Of a stretch of DNA of 64,000 bases, positions 22,081 through 37,300 are shown one piece after another. Numbering within the stretch: the first letter of the stretch is position 1; every line of letters starts with the position of its first letter. Origin of the DNA: Hymenopus coronatus (lineage: Eukaryota > Arthropoda > Insecta > Mantodea > Hymenopodidae); NCBI GenBank assembly GCA_030762935.1, contig CM060883.1, positions 98,220,001 through 98,284,000 on the forward strand, given 5' to 3'. The notes under the pieces were generated by a model that was not told the DNA's origin, made no database searches, and worked only from the letters and a program-made list of their open reading frames with translations. A program made the translations under genes and the position numbers.

Positions 22081-24363
22081 ATTTAACGAGAGTAGTGCAT
22101 TTCTGTCTGCCAGTTATAGAAAAGTCATCCGAGGTCTTTAGAAGCTACTCCCACAAAATTCAACATAAATATTTAACGAGAGTACCGCGTTTCTGTCTGC
22201 CAGTTATAGAAAAGTCATTCGAGGTCTTTAGAAGTTAATCCCACAAAATTCAACATAAACATTTAACGAGAGTTGTACGTTTCTGTCTGTCTCTTTGCCA
22301 GTTATAGAAACGTCATCCGAGGTCTTTAGAAGCTACTCCATAAAATTCAACATAAACATTTAACGAGAGTAGTACGTTTCTGTCTGTCTCTTTGCCAGTT
22401 ATAGAAAGGTCATCCGAGGTCTATAGAAGCTACTCCCACAAAATTCAACATAAACATTTAACGAGAGTAGTGCGCTTCTGTCTGCCAGTTACAGAAAAGT
22501 CATCCAAGGTCTTTAGAAGCTAATCCCACAATATTCAACATAAACTTTAACGAGAGTAGTACGTTTCTGTCTGCCAGTTATAGAAAAGTCATCCGAGGTC
22601 TTTAGAAGCTACTCCCTCAAAATTCAACATAAGCATTTAACGAGAGTAGTACGTTTCTGTCTGCCTCTTTGCCGGTTATAGAAAAGACATCCGAGGTCTT
22701 TAGAAGCTACTCCCACAAAATCCAACATAAACATTTAACGAGAGTAGTACGTTTCTGTCTGCCAGTTATAGAAAAGTCATCCGAGGTCTTTAGAAGCTAC
22801 TCCCACAAAATTCAACATAAACATTTACCGAGAGTAGTACGTTTCTGTCGGTCTCTTTGCCAGTTATAGAAAAGTCAGCCGAGGTCTTTGGAATCTACTC
22901 CCACAAAAATCAACATAAACATTTGACGAGAGTAGTGCGTTTCTGTATGTCTCTTTGCCGGTTATAGAAAAGTCATCCGAGGTCTTTAGAAGCTACTCCC
23001 ATAAAATTCAACATAAACATTTAACGAGAGCAGTACTTTTTTGTGTGCCAGTTATAGAAAAGTCATCCGAGGTCTTTAGAAGCTACTCCCACAAAATTCA
23101 ACATAAACATTTAACGAGTGGTACGTTTCTGTCTGTCTCTTTGCCAGTTATAGAAAAGTCATCCGAGGTCTTTAGAAGCTACTCCCACAAAATTCAACAT
23201 AAACATTTAACGAGAGTAGTACGTTTCTGTCTGTCTCTTTGCCAGTTATAGAAAAGTCATCCGAGGTCTTTAGAAGCTACTCCCACAAAATTCAACATAA
23301 ACATTTAACGAGAGTAGTGCGTTTCTGTGTGCCAGTTATAGAAAAGTCATCCGAGGTCTTTAGAAGCTAATCCCACAAAATGCAACATAAACATTTAACG
23401 AGAGTGCTACGTTGCTGTCGGTCTCTTTGCCAGTTATAGAAAAGTCATCCGAGGTCTTTGGAAACTACTCCCACAAAAATCAACATAACCATTTGACGAG
23501 AGTAGTGCGTTTCTGTATGTCTCTTTGCCAGTTATAGAAAAGTCATCCGACGTCTTTAGAAGCTACTCCCACAAAATTCAACATACACATTTAACGAGAG
23601 TAGTACGTTTCTGTCTGCCAGTTATAGAAAAGTCATCCGAGGTCTTTAGAAGCTACTCCCACAAAATTCAACATAAACATTTAACGAGAGTAGTACGTTT
23701 CTGTCTGCCAGTTATAGAAAAGTCATCCGAGGTCTTTAGAAGCTACTCCCACAAAATTCAACATAAACATTTAACGAGAGTAGTACATTTCTGTCGGACC
23801 CTTTGCCGGTTATAGGAAAGTCATCCGAGGTCTTTAGAAGCTACTCCCATAAAATTCAACATAAACATTTAACGAGAGCAGTACTTTTCTGTGTGCCAGT
23901 TATAGAAAAGTCATCCGAGGTCTTTAGAAGCTACTCCCACAAAATTCAACATAAACATTTAACGAGTGGTACGTTTCTGTCTGTCTCTTTGCCAGTTATA
24001 GAAAAGTCATCCGAGGCCTTTAGAAACTACTCCCACAAAATTCAACATAAACATTTAACGAGAGTAGTAACTTTTTGTCTGTCTCTTTGTCAGTTATAGA
24101 AAAGTCATCCGAGGTCTTTAGAAGCTACTCCCACAAAATTCAACATAAACATTTAACGAGACTACTGCGCTTCTGTGTCTCTCTTTGCCAGTTATAGAAA
24201 AGTCATCCGAGGTCTTTAGAAGCTACTCCCACAAAATTCAACATAAACATTTAACGAGAGTAGTGCGTTTCTGTCTGCCAGTTATAGAAAAGTCATCCGA
24301 GGTCTTTAGAAGCTAATCCCAAAAAATTCAACATAAACATTTAACGAGAGTAGTACGTTTCTG
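22080..24363 (+). repeat. Higher-order block duplicated at +6.76 kb
   Basis: The variant series AAATATTTAACGAG, AGTACCGCG, the sequence with GTCAGCCGAGG and GGAATCTACTCC, the GTACTTTTTTGTG unit and CCATTTGACGAG recurs at about 28845-31127 with a constant offset of 6764 bp. After 24363 the first copy enters a CGGTCTC unit and the second a CTGCCAG unit, marking the edge. Confidence 0.75.
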
Positions 24364-27300
24364 TCGGTCTCTTTGCCAGTTATAGAAAAGTCATCCAAGG
24401 TCTTTAGAAGCTACTCCCACAAAATTCAACATAAACATTTAACGAGAGTAGTACGTTTCTGTCTGCCAGTTATAGAAAAGTCATCCGAGGTCTTTAGAAG
24501 CAACTCCCACAAAATTCAACATAAACATTTAACGAGAGTAGTACGTTTCTGTCGGACCCTTTGCCGGTTATAGAAAAGTCATCCGAGGTCTTTAGAAGCT
24601 ACTCCCATAAAATTCAACATAAACATTTAACGAGAGCAGTACTTTTCTGTGTGCCAGTTATAGAAAAGTCATCCGAGGTCTTTAGAAGCTACTCCCACAA
24701 AATTCAACATAAACATTTAACGAGTGGTACGTTTCTGTCTGTCTCTTTGCCAGTTATAGAAAAGTCATCCGAGGTCTTTAGAAGCTACTCCCACAAAATT
24801 CAACATAAACATTTAACGAGAGTAGTAAGTTTCTGTCTGCCAGTTATAGAAAAGTCATCCGAGGTCTTTAGAAGCTACTCCCACAAAATTCAACATAAAC
24901 ATTTAACGAGAGTAGTGCATTTCTGTCTGCCAGTTATAGAAAAGTCATCCGAGGTCTTTAGAAGCTACTCCCACAAAATTCAACATAAACATTTAACGAG
25001 AGTACCGCGTTTCTGTCTGCCAGTTATAGAAAAGTCATTCGAGGTCTTTAGAAGTTAATCCCACAAAATTCAACATAAACATTTAACGAGAGTTGTACGT
25101 TTCTGTCTGTCTCTTTGCCAGTTATAGAAACATCATCCGAGGTCTTTAGAAGCTACTCCATAAAATTCAACATAAACATTTAACGAGAGTAGTACGTTTC
25201 TGTCTGTCTCTTTGCCAGTTATAGAAAGGTCATCCGAGGTCTATAGAAGCTACTCCCACAAAATTCAACATAAACATTTAACGAGAGTAGTGCGCTTCTG
25301 TCTGCCAGTTACAGAAAGGTCATCCAAGGTCTTTAGAAGCTAATCCCACAATATTCAACATAAACTTTAACGAGAGTAGTACGTTTCTGTTTGCCAGTTA
25401 TAGAAAAGTCATCCGAGGTCTTTAGAAGCTACTCCCTCAAAATTCAACATAAGCATTTAACGAGAGTAGTACGTTTCTGTCTGTCTCTTTGCCGGTTATA
25501 GAAAAGACATCCGAGGTCTTTAGAAGCTACTCCCACAAAATCCAACATAAACATTTAACGAGAGTAGTACGTTTCTGTCTGCCAGTTATAGAAAAGTCAT
25601 CCTAGGTCTTTAGAAGCTACTCCCACAAAATTCAACATAAGCATTTAACGAGAGTAGTACGTTTCTGTCTATCTCTTTGCCAGTTATAGAAAACACATCC
25701 GAGGTCTTTAGAAGCTACTCCCACAAAATGCAACATAAACATTTAACGACAGTAGTACGTTTCTGCCTGCCAGTTATAGAAAAGTCATCCGAGGTCTTTA
25801 GAGGTTACTCCCACAAAATGCAAGATAAACATTTAACGAGAGTAGTACGTTTCTGTCTGCCAGTTATAAAAAAGTCATCCGAGGTCTTAAGCAGCTACTG
25901 CCACAAAATTTAACATAAACATTTAACGAGAGAAGTGCGTTTCTGTCTGCCAGTTTTAGAAAAGTCATCCGAGGCTTTAGAAGCTATTCCCACAAAATGC
26001 AACATAAACATTTAACGAGAGTAGTACGTTTCTGTCTGCCAGTTATAGAAAAGTCATCCCAGGTCTTTAGAAGCTACTCCCACATAATTCAACATAAGCA
26101 TTTAACGAGTTTAGTACGTTTCTGTCTGCCAGTTATAGAAAAGTCATCCAAGGTCTTTAGAAGCTACTCCCACAAAATTCAACATAAACATTTAACGAGA
26201 GTAGTGCGTTTCTGTCTGCCAGTTATAGAAAAGTCATCCGAGGTCTTTAGCAGCTACTCCCACAAAATTCAACATAAAAATTTAACGAGAGTAGTGCGTT
26301 TCTGTCTGCCAGTTATAGAAAAGTCATCCGAAATCTTTAGAAGCTAATCCCACAAAATTCAACATAAACATTTAACGAGAGTAGTACGTTACTGTCTGTC
26401 TCTTTGCCAGTTATAGAAAAGTCATCCGAGGTCTTTAGAAGCGACTCCCACATTATTCAACATAAGCATTTAACGAGTGTAGTACGTTTCTGTCTGCCAG
26501 TTATAGAAAAGTCATCCAAGGTCTTTAGAAGCTACTCCCACAAAATGCAACATAAACATTTAACGAGAGTACTACGTTTCTGTCTGCCATTTATAGAAAA
26601 GTCATCCGAGGTCTTTAGCAGCTACTCCCACAAAATTCAACATAAACATTTAACGAGAGTAGTGCATTTCTGTCTGCCAGCTATAGAAAAATCATCCGAG
26701 GTCTTTAGAAGCTACTCCCACAAAATTCAACATAAACATTTAACGAGAGTAGTACGTTTCTGTCTGCCAGTTATAGAAAAGTCATCCGAGGTCTTTAGAA
26801 GCTACTCCCACAAAATTCAACATAAACATTTAACGAGGGTAGTGCGTTTCTGTCTGCCAGTTATAGAAAAGTCATCCGTGGTCATTAGAAGCTACTCCCA
26901 CAAAATGCAAAATAAACATTTAACGAGATAACTAAGTTTCTGTCTGCCAGTTATAGAAAAGTCATCCGAGGTCTTTAGCAGCTACTGCCATAAAATTCAA
27001 CATAAACATTTAACGAGAGTAGTGCGTTTCTGTCTGCCAGTTATAGAAAATTCATCCGAGGTCTTTAGAAGCTACTCCCTAAAATCTAACATAAACATTT
27101 AACGAGAGTAGTACGTTTCTGTCTGCCAGTTATAGAAAAGTCATCCGAGGTCTTTAGAAGCTACTCCCTCAAAATTCAACATAAGCATTTAACGAGAGTA
27201 GTACGTTTGTGTCTGTCTCTTTGCTGGTTATAGAAAAGACATCCGAGGTCTTTAGAAGCTACTCCCACAAACTGCAACATAAACATTTAACGAGAGTAGT

Positions 27301-30300
27301 ACGTTTCTGTCTGCCAGTTATAGAAAAGTCATCCGAGGTCTTTAGAAGCTACTCCCACAAAATTCAACATAAGCATTTAACGAGAGTAGTACGTTTCTGT
27401 CTGTCTCTTTGCCAGTTATATAAAAGACATCCGAGGTCTTTAGAAGCTACTCCCACAAAATGCAAGATAAACATTTAACGAGAGAAGTACGTTTCTGTCT
27501 GCCAGTTATAGAAAAGTCATCCGAGGTCTTAAGCAGCTACTGCCACAAAATTTAACATTAACATTTAACGAGAGAAGTGCGTTTCCGTCTGCCAGTTTTA
27601 GAAAAGTCATCCGAGGTCTTTAGAAGCTATTCCCACAAAATGCAACATAAACATTTAACGAGAGTAGTACGTTTCTGTCTGCCAGTTATAGAAAAGTCAT
27701 CCCAGGTCTTTAGAAGCTACTCCCACATAATTCAACATAAGCATTTAATGAGTTTAGTACGTTTCTGTCTGCCAGTTATAGAAAAGTCATCCGAGGTCTT
27801 TAGAAGCTACTCCCACAAAATTCAACATAAACATTTATCGAGAGTAGTACGTTTCTGTCTGTCCCTTTGCCAGTTATAGAAAAGTCATCCGAGGTCTTTA
27901 GAAGTTACTCCCACAAAATTCAACATAAACGTTTAACCAGAGTAGTGCATTTCTGTCTGCCAGTTATAGAAAAGTCATCCGAGGCCTTTAGAAGCTATTC
28001 CCACAAAATGCAACATAAACATTTAACGAGAGTAGTACGTTTCTGTCTGCCAGTTATAGAAAAGTCATCCCAGGTCTTTAGAAGCTACTCCCACATAATT
28101 CAACATAAGCATTTAATGAGTTTAGTACGTTTCTGTCTGCCAGTTATAGAAAAGTCATCCGAGGTCTTTAGAAGCTACTCCCACAAAATTCAACATAAAC
28201 ATTTAACGAGAGTAGTACGTTTCTGTCGGACCCTTTACCGGTTATAGAAAAGTCATCCGAGGTCTTTAGAAGCTACTCCCATAAAATTCAACATAAACAT
28301 TTAACGAGAGCAGTACTTTTCTGTGTGCCAGTTATAGAAAAGTCATCCGAGGTCTTTAGAAGCTACTCCCACAAAATTCAACATAAACATTTAACGAGTG
28401 GTACGTTTCTGTCTGTCTCTTTGCCAGTTATAGAAAAGTCATCCGAGGTCTTTAGCAACTACTCCCACAAAATTCAACATAAACATTTAACGAGAGTAGT
28501 GCGTTTCTGTCTGCAAGTTATAGAAAAGTCATCCGAGGTCTTTAGAAGCTACTCCCACAAAATTCAACATAAACATTTAACGAGAGTAGTATGTTTCTGT
28601 CTGCCAGCTATAGAAGAGTCATCCGAGGTCTTTAGAAGCGACTCCCACATAATTCAACATAAGCATTTAACGAGTGTAGTACGTTTCTGTCTGCCAGTTA
28701 TAGAAAAGTCATCCGAGGTCTTTAGAAGCTACTCCCACAAAATGCAACATAAACATTTAACGAGAGTGCTACGTTTCTGTCTGCCATTTATAGAAAAGTC
28801 ATCCGAGGTCTTTAGCAGCTACTCCCACAAAATTCAACATAAACATTTAACGAGAGTAGTGCATTTCTGTCTGCCAGTTATAGAAAAGTCATCCGAGGTC
28901 TTTAGAAGCTACTCCCACAAAATTCAACATAAATATTTAACGAGAGTACCGCGTTTCTGTCTGCCAGTTATAGAAAAGTCATTCGAGGTCTTTAGAAGTT
29001 AATCCCACAAAATTCAACATAAACATTTAACGAGAGTTGTACGTTTCTGTCTGTCTCTTTGCCAGTTATAGAAACGTCATCCGAGGTCTTTAGAAGCTAC
29101 TCCATAAAATTCAACATAAACATTTAACGAGAGTAGTACGTTTCTGTCTGTCTCTTTGCCAGTTATAGAAAGGTCATCCGAGGTCTATAGAAGCTACTCC
29201 CACAAAATTCAACATAAACATTTAACGAGAGTAGTGCGCTTCTGTCTGCCAGTTACAGAAAAGTCATCCAAGGTCTTTAGAAGCTAATCCCACAATATTC
29301 AACATAAACTTTAACGAGAGTAGTACGTTTCTGTCTGCCAGTTATAGAAAAGTCATCCGAGGTCTTTAGAAGCTACTCCCTCAAAATTCAACATAAGCAT
29401 TTAACGAGAGTAGTACGTTTCTGTCTGTCTCTTTGCCGGTTATAGAAAAGACATCCGAGGTCTTTAGAAGCTACTCCCACAAAATCCAACATAAACATTT
29501 AACGAGAGTAGTACGTTTCTGTCTGCCAGTTATAGAAAAGTCATCCGAGGTCTTTAGAAGCTACTCCCACAAAATTCAACATAAACATTTAACGAGAGTA
29601 GTACGTTTCTGTCGGTCTCTTTGCCAGTTATAGAAAAGTCAGCCGAGGTCTTTGGAATCTACTCCCACAAAAATCAACATAAACATTTGACGAGAGTAGT
29701 GCGTTTCTGTATGTCTCTTTGCCGGTTATAGAAAAGTCATCCGAGGTCTTTAGAAGCTACTCCCATAAAATTCAACATAAACATATAACGAGAGCAGTAC
29801 TTTTTTGTGTGCCAGTTATAGAAAAGTCATCCGAGGTCTTTTGAAGCTACTCCCACAAAATTCAACATAAACATTTAACGAGTGGTACGTTTCTGTCTGT
29901 CTCTTTGCCAGTTATAGAAAAGTCATCCGAGGTCTTTAGAAGCTACTCCCACAAAATTCAACATAAACATTTAACGAGAGTAGTACGTTTCTGTCTGTCT
30001 CTTTGCCAGTTATAGAAAAGTCATCCGAGGTCTTTAGAAGCTACTCCCACAAAATTCAACATAAACATTTAACGAGAGTAGTGCGTTTCTGTGTGCCAGT
30101 TATAGAAAAGTCATCCGAGGTCTTTAGAAGCTAATCCCACAAAATGCAACATAAACATTTAACGAGAGTGCTACGTTGCTGTCGGTCTCTTTGCCAGTTA
30201 TAGAAAAGTCATCCGAGGTCTTTGGAAACTACTCCCACAAAAATCAACATAACCATTTGACGAGAGTAGTGCGTTTCTGTATGTCTCTTTGCCAGTTATA

Positions 30301-31316
30301 GAAAAGTCATCCGACGTCTTTAGAAGCTACTCCCACAAAATTCAACATACACATTTAACGAGAGTAGTACGTTTCTGTCTGCCAGTTATAGAAAAGTCAT
30401 CCGAGGTCTTTAGAAGCTACTCCCACAAAATTCAACATAAACATTTAACGAGAGTAGTACGTTTCTGTCTGCCAGTTATAGAAAAGTCATCCGAGGTCTT
30501 TAGAAGCTACTCCCACAAAATTCAACATAAACATTTAACGAGAGTAGTACATTTCTGTCGGACCCTTTGCCGGTTATAGAAAAGTCATCCGAGGTCTTTA
30601 GAAGCTACTCCCATAAAATTCAACATAAACATTTAACGAGAGCAGTACTTTTCTGTGTGCCAGTTATAGAAAAGTCATCCGAGGTCTTTAGAAGCTACTC
30701 CCACAAAATTCAACATAAACATTTAACGAGTGGTACGTTTCTGTCTGTCTCTTTGCCAGTTATAGAAAAGTCATCCGAGGCCTTTAGAAGCTACTCCCAC
30801 AAAATTCAACATAAACATTTAACGAGAGTAGTAACTTTTTGTCTGTCTCTTTGTCAGTTATAGAAAAGTCATCCGAGGTCTTTAGAAGCTACTCCCACAA
30901 AATTCAACATAAACATTTAACGAGACTACTGCGCTTCTGTGTCTCTCTTTGCCAGTTATAGAAAAGTCATCCGAGGTCTTTAGAAGCTACTCCCACAAAA
31001 TTCAACATAAACATTTAACGAGAGTAGTGCGTTTCTGTCTGCCAGTTATAGAAAAGTCATCCGAGGTCTTTAGAAGCTAATCCCACAAAATTCAACATAA
31101 ACATTTAACGAGAGTAGTACGTTTCTGTCTGCCAGTTATAGAAAAGTCATCCGAGGTCTTTAGAAGCTACTCCCACAAAATTCAACATAAACATTTAACG
31201 AGAGTAGTACGTTTCTGTCTGCCAGTTATAGAAAAGTCATCCGAGGTCTTTAGAAGCAACTCCCACAAAATTCAACATAAACATTTAACGAGAGTAGTAC
31301 GTTTCTGTCGGACCCT

Positions 31317-34300
31317 TTGCCGGTTATAGAAAAGTCATCCGAGGTCTTTAGAAGCTATTCCCATAAAATTCAACATAAACATTTAACGAGAGCAGTACTT
31401 TTCTGTGTGCCAGTTATAGAAAAGTCATCCGAGGTCTTTAGAAGCTACTCCCACAAAATTCAACATAAACATTTAACGAGTGGTACGTTTCTGTCTGTCT
31501 CTTTGCCAGTTATAGAAAAGTCATCCGAGGTCTTTAGAAGCTACTCCCACAAAATTCAACATAAACATTTAACGAGAGTAGTAACTTTTTGTCTGTCTCT
31601 TTGTCAGTTATAGAAAAGTCATCCGAGGTCTTTAGAAGCTACTCCCACAAAATTCAACATAAACATTTAACGAGAGTAGTACGTTTCTGTCGGTCTCTTT
31701 GCCAGTTATAGAAAAGTCAGCCGAGGTCTTTGGAAACTACTCCCACAAAAATCAACATAAACATTTGACGAGAGTAGTGCGTTTCTGTATGTCTGTTTGC
31801 CGGTTACAGAAAAGTCATCCGAGGTCTTTAGAAGCTACTCCCATAAAATTCAACATAAACATTTAACGAGAGCAGTACTTTTTTGTGTGCCAGTTATAGA
31901 AAAGTCATCCGAGGTCTTTAGAAGCTACTCCCACAAAATTCAACATAAACATTTAACGAGTGGTACGTTTCTGTCTGTCTCTTTGCCAGTTATAGAAAAG
32001 TCATCCGAGGTCTTTAGAAGCTACTCCCACAAAATTCAACATAAACATTTAACGAGAGTAGTACATTTCTGTCGGACCCTTTGCCGGTTATAGAAAAGTC
32101 ATCCGAGGTCTTTAGAAGCTACTCCCATAAAATTCAACATAAACATTTAACGAGAGCAGTACTTTTCTGTGTGCCAGTTATAGAAAAGTCATCCGAGGTC
32201 TTTAGAAGCTACTCCCACAAAATTCAACATAAACATTTAACGAGTGGTACGTTTCTGTCTGTCTCTTTGCCAGTTATAGAAAAGTCATCCGAGGCCTTTA
32301 GAAGCTACTCCCACAAAATTCAACATAAACATTTAACGAGAGTAGTAACTTTTTGTCTGTCTCTTTGTCAGTTATAGAAAAGTCATCCGAGGTCTTTAGA
32401 AGCTACTCCCACAAAATTCAACATAAACATTTAACGAGACTACTGCGCTTCTGTGTCTCTCTTTGCCAGTTATAGAAAAGTCATCCGAGGTCTTTAGAAG
32501 CTACTCCCACAAAATTCAACATAAACATTTAACGAGAGTAGTGCGTTTCTGTCTGCCAGTTATAGAAAAGTCATCCGAGGTCTTTAGAAGCTAATCCCAC
32601 AAAATTCAACATAAACATTTAACGAGAGTAGTACGTTTCTGTCGGTCTCTTTGCCAGTTATAGAAAAGTCATCCAAGGTCTTTAGAAGCTACTCCCACAA
32701 AATTCAACATAAACATTTAACGAGAGTAGTACGTTTCTGTCTGCCAGTTATAGAAAAGTCATCCGAGGTCTTTAGAAGCAACTCCCACAAAATTCAACAT
32801 AAACATTTAACGAGAGTAGTACGTTTCTGTCGAACCCTTTGCCGGTTATAGAAAAGTCATCCGAGGTCTTTAGAAGCTATTCCCATAAAATTCAACATAA
32901 ACATTTAACGAGAGCAGTACTTTTCTGTGTGCCAGTTATAGAAAAGTCATCCGAGGTCTTTAGAAGCTACTCCCACAAAATTCAACATAAACATTTAACG
33001 AGTGGTACGTTTCTGTCTGTCTCTTTGCCAGTTATAGAAAAGTCATCCGAGGTCTTTAGAAGCTACTCCCACAAAATTCAACATAAACATTTAACGAGAG
33101 TAGTAACTTTTTGTCTGTCTCTTTGTCAGTTATAGAAAAGTCATCCGAGGTCTTTAGAAGCTACTCCCACAAAATTCAACATAAACATTTAACGAGAGTA
33201 GTACGTTTCTGTCGGTCTCTTTGCCAGTTATAGAAAAGTCAGCCGAGGTCTTTGGAAACTACTCCCACAAAAATCAACATAAACATTTGACGAGAGTAGT
33301 GCGTTTCTGTATGTCTGTTTGCCGGTTACAGAAAAGTCATCCGAGGTCTTTAGAAGCTACTCCCATAAAATTCAACATAAACATTTAACGAGAGCAGTAC
33401 TTTTTTGTGTGCCAGTTATAGAAAAGTCATCCGAGGTCTTTAGAAGCTACTCCCACAAAATTCAACATAAACATTTAACGAGTGGTACGTTTCTGTCTGT
33501 CTCTTTGCCAGTTATAGAAAAGTCATCCGAGGTCTTTAGAAGCTACTCCCACAAAATTCAACATAAACATTTAACGAGAGTAGTAACTTTTTGTCTGTCT
33601 CTTTGTCAGTTATAGAAAAGTCATCCGAGGTCTTTAGAAGCTACTCCCACAAAATTCAACATAAACATTTAACGAGAGTATACGTTTCTGTCTGTCTCTT
33701 TGCCAGTTATAGAAAAGTCATCCGAGGTCTTTAGAAGCTACTCCCACAAAATTCAACATAAACATTTAACGAGACTACTGCGCTTCTGTGTGCCAGTTTT
33801 AGAAAAGTCATCCGAGGTCTTTAGAAGCTAATCCCACAAAATTCAACATAAACATTTAACGAGAGTAGTGCGTTTCTGTCTGCCAGTTATAAAAAAGTCA
33901 TCCGAGGTCTTTAGCAGCTACTCCCACAAAATTCAACATAAACATTTAACGACAGTAGTACGTTCCTGTCTGTCTCTTTGCCAGTTATAGAAAAGTCATC
34001 CGAGGTCTTTGGAAGCTACTCCCATAAAATTCAACATAAACATTTAAACAGAGCAGTAGGTTTCTGTCTGCCAGTTATAGAAAAGTCATCCGAGGTCTTT
34101 AGAAGCTACTCCCACAAAATTCAACATAAACATTTAACGAGTGGTACGTTTCTGCCTGTCTCTTTGCCAGTTATAGAAAGGTCATCCGAGGTCTTTAGAA
34201 GCTACTCCCACAAAATTCAACATAAACATTTAACGAGAGTAGTACGTTTCTGTCTGTCTCTTTGCCAGTTATAGAAAAGTTATCCGAGGTTTTAGAAGCT

Positions 34301-34360
34301 ACTCCCACAAAATTCAACATAAACATTTAACGAGAGTAGTAAGTTTTTGTCTGTCTCTTT
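31317..34360 (+). repeat. Region of ~1.52-kb and ~2.95-kb repeat periods
   Basis: Marker units starting with CCCTTTGCCGGTTATAG followed by AGCAGTACTTTTCTGTG and ACGAGTGGTACG recur at 31317 and 32839 (1522 bp). Units with TGTTTGCCGGTTACAG recur at 31797 and 33319 (also 1522 bp). Further copies lie 2948 bp on (32651 to 35599, 32839 to 35787). Several rounds of block duplication are overlaid. Confidence 0.65.
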
Positions 34361-37300
34361 GTCAGTTATAGAAAAGTCATCCGAGGTCTTTAGAAGCTAC
34401 TCCCACAAAATTCAACATAAACATTTAACGACAGTAGTACGTTTCTGTCTGTCTCTTTGCCAGTTATAGAAAAGTCATCCGAGGTCTTTGGAAGCTACTC
34501 CCACAAAATTCAACATAAACATTTAACGAGACTACTGCGCTTCTGTGTCTCTCTTTGCCAGTTATAGAAAAGTCATCCGAGGTCTTTAGAAGCTACTCCC
34601 ACAAAATTCAACATAAACATTTAACGAGAGTAGTGCGTTTCTGTCTGCCAGTTATAGAAAAGTCATCCGAGGTCTTTAGAAGCTAATCCCACAAAATTCA
34701 ACATAAACATTTAACGAGAGTAGTACGTTTCTGTCGGTCTCTTTGCCAGTTATAGAAAAGTCATCCGAGGTCTTTGGAAACTACTCCCACAAAAATCAAC
34801 ATAAACATTTGACGAGAGTAGTGCGTTTCTGTATGTCTCTTTGCCAGTTATAGAAAAGTCATCCGACGTCTTTAGAAGCTACTCCCACAAAATTCAACAT
34901 ACACATTTAACGAGAGTAGTACGTTTCTGTCTGCCAGTTATAGAAAAGTCATCCGAGGTCTTTAGAAGCTACTCCCACAAAATTCAACATAAACATTTAA
35001 CGAGAGTAGTACATTTCTGTCGGACCCTTTGCCGGTTATAGAAAAGTCATCCGAGGTCTTTAGAAGCTACTCCCATAAAATTCAACATAAACATTTAACG
35101 AGAGCAGTACTTTTCTGTGTGCCAGTTATAGAAAAGTCATCCGAGGTCTTTAGAAGCTACTCCCACAAAATTCAACATAAACATTTAACGAGTGGTACGT
35201 TTCTGTCTGTCTCTTTGCCAGTTATAGAAAAGTCATCCGAGGCCTTTAGAAGCTACTCCCACAAAATACAACATAAACATTTAACGAGAGTAGTAACTTT
35301 TTGTCTGTCTCTTTGTCAGTTATAGAAAAGTCATCCGAGGTCTTTAGAAGCTACTCCCACAAAATTCAACATAAACATTTAACGAGACTACTGCGCTTCT
35401 GTGTCTCTCTTTGCCAGTTATAGAAAAGTCATCCGAGGTCTTTAGAAGCTACTCCCACAAAATTCAACATAAACATTTAACGAGAGTAGTGCGTTTCTGT
35501 CTGCCAGTTATAGAAAAGTCATCCGAGGTCTTTAGAAGCTAATCCCACAAAATTCAACATAAACATTTAACGAGAGTAGTACGTTTCTGTCGGTCTCTTT
35601 GCCAGTTATAGTAAAGTCATCCAAGGTCTTTAGAAGCTACTCCCACAAAATTCAACATAAACATTTAACGAGAGTAGTACGTTTCTGTCTGCCAGTTATA
35701 GAAAAGTCATCCGAGGTCTTTAGAAGCAACTCCCACAAAATTCAACATAAACATTTAACGAGAGTAGTACGTTTCTGTCGGACCCTTTGCCGGTTATAGA
35801 AAAGTCATCCGAGGTCTTTAGAAGCTACTCCCATAAAATTCAACATAAACATTTAACGAGAGCAGTACTTTTCTGTGTGCCAGTTATAGAAAAGTCATCC
35901 GAGGTCTTTAGAAGCTACTCCCACAAAATTCAACATAAACATTTAACGAGTGGTACGTTTCTGTCTGTCTCTTTGCCAGTTATAGAAAAGTCATCCGAGG
36001 TCTTTAGAAGCTACTCCCACAAAATTCAACATAAACATTTAACGAGAGTAGTACGTTTCTGTCTGCCAGTTATAGAAAAGTCATCCGAGGTCTTTAGAAG
36101 CTACTCCCACAAAATTCAACATAAACATTTAACGAGAGTAGTACGTTTCTGTCGGACCCTTTACCGGTTATAGAAAAGTCATCCGAGGTCTTTAGAAGCT
36201 ACTCCCATAAAATTCAACATAAACATTTAACGAGAGCAGTACTTTTCTGTGTGCCAGTTATAGAAAAGTCATCCGAGGTCTTTAGAAGCTACTCCCACAA
36301 AATTCAACATAAACATTTAACGAGTGGTACGTTTCTGTCTGTCTCTTTGCCAGTTATAGAAAAGTCATCCGAGGTCTTTAGAAGCTACTCCCACAAAATT
36401 CAACATAAACATTTAACGAGAGTAGTAACTTTTTGTCTGTCTCTTTGTCAGTTATAGAAAAGTCATCCGAGGTCTTTAGAAGCTACTCCCACAAAATTCA
36501 ACATAAACATTTAACGAGAGTAGTACGTTTCTGTCGGTCTCTTTGCCAGTTATAGAAAAGTCAGCCGAGGTCTTTGGAAACTACTCCCACAAAAATCAAC
36601 ATAAACATTTGACGAGAGTAGTGCGTTTCTGTATGTCTGTTTGCCGGTTACAGAAAAGTCATCCGAGGTCTTTAGAAGCTACTCCCATAAAATTCAACAT
36701 AAACATTTAACGAGAGCAGTACTTTTCTGTGTGCCAGTTATAGAAAAGTCATCCGAGGTCTTTGGAAGCTACTCCCATAAAATTCAACATAAACATTTAA
36801 ACAGAGCAGTAGGTTTCTGTCTGCCAGTTATAGAAAAGTCATCCGAGGTCTTTAGAAGCTACTCCCACAAAATTCAACATAAACATTTAACGAGTGGTAC
36901 GTTTCTGCCTGTCTCTTTGCCAGTTATAGAAAAGTCATCCGAGGTCTTTAGAAGCTACTCCCACAAAATTCAACATAAACATTTAACGAGAGTAGTACGT
37001 TTCTGTCTGTCTCTTTGCCAGTTATAGAAAAGTTATCCGAGGTTTTAGAAGCTACTCCCACAAAATTCAACATAAACATTTAACGAGAGTAGTACGTTTT
37101 TGTCTGTCTCTTTGTCAGTTATAGAAAAGTCATCCGAGGTCTTTAGAAGCTACTCCCACAAAATTCAACATAAACATTTAACGACAGTAGTACGTTTCTG
37201 TCTGTCTCTTTGCCAGTTATAGAAAAGTCATCCGAGGTCTTTGGAAGCTACTCCCACAAAATTCAACATAAACATTTAACGAGACTACTGCGCTTCTGTG

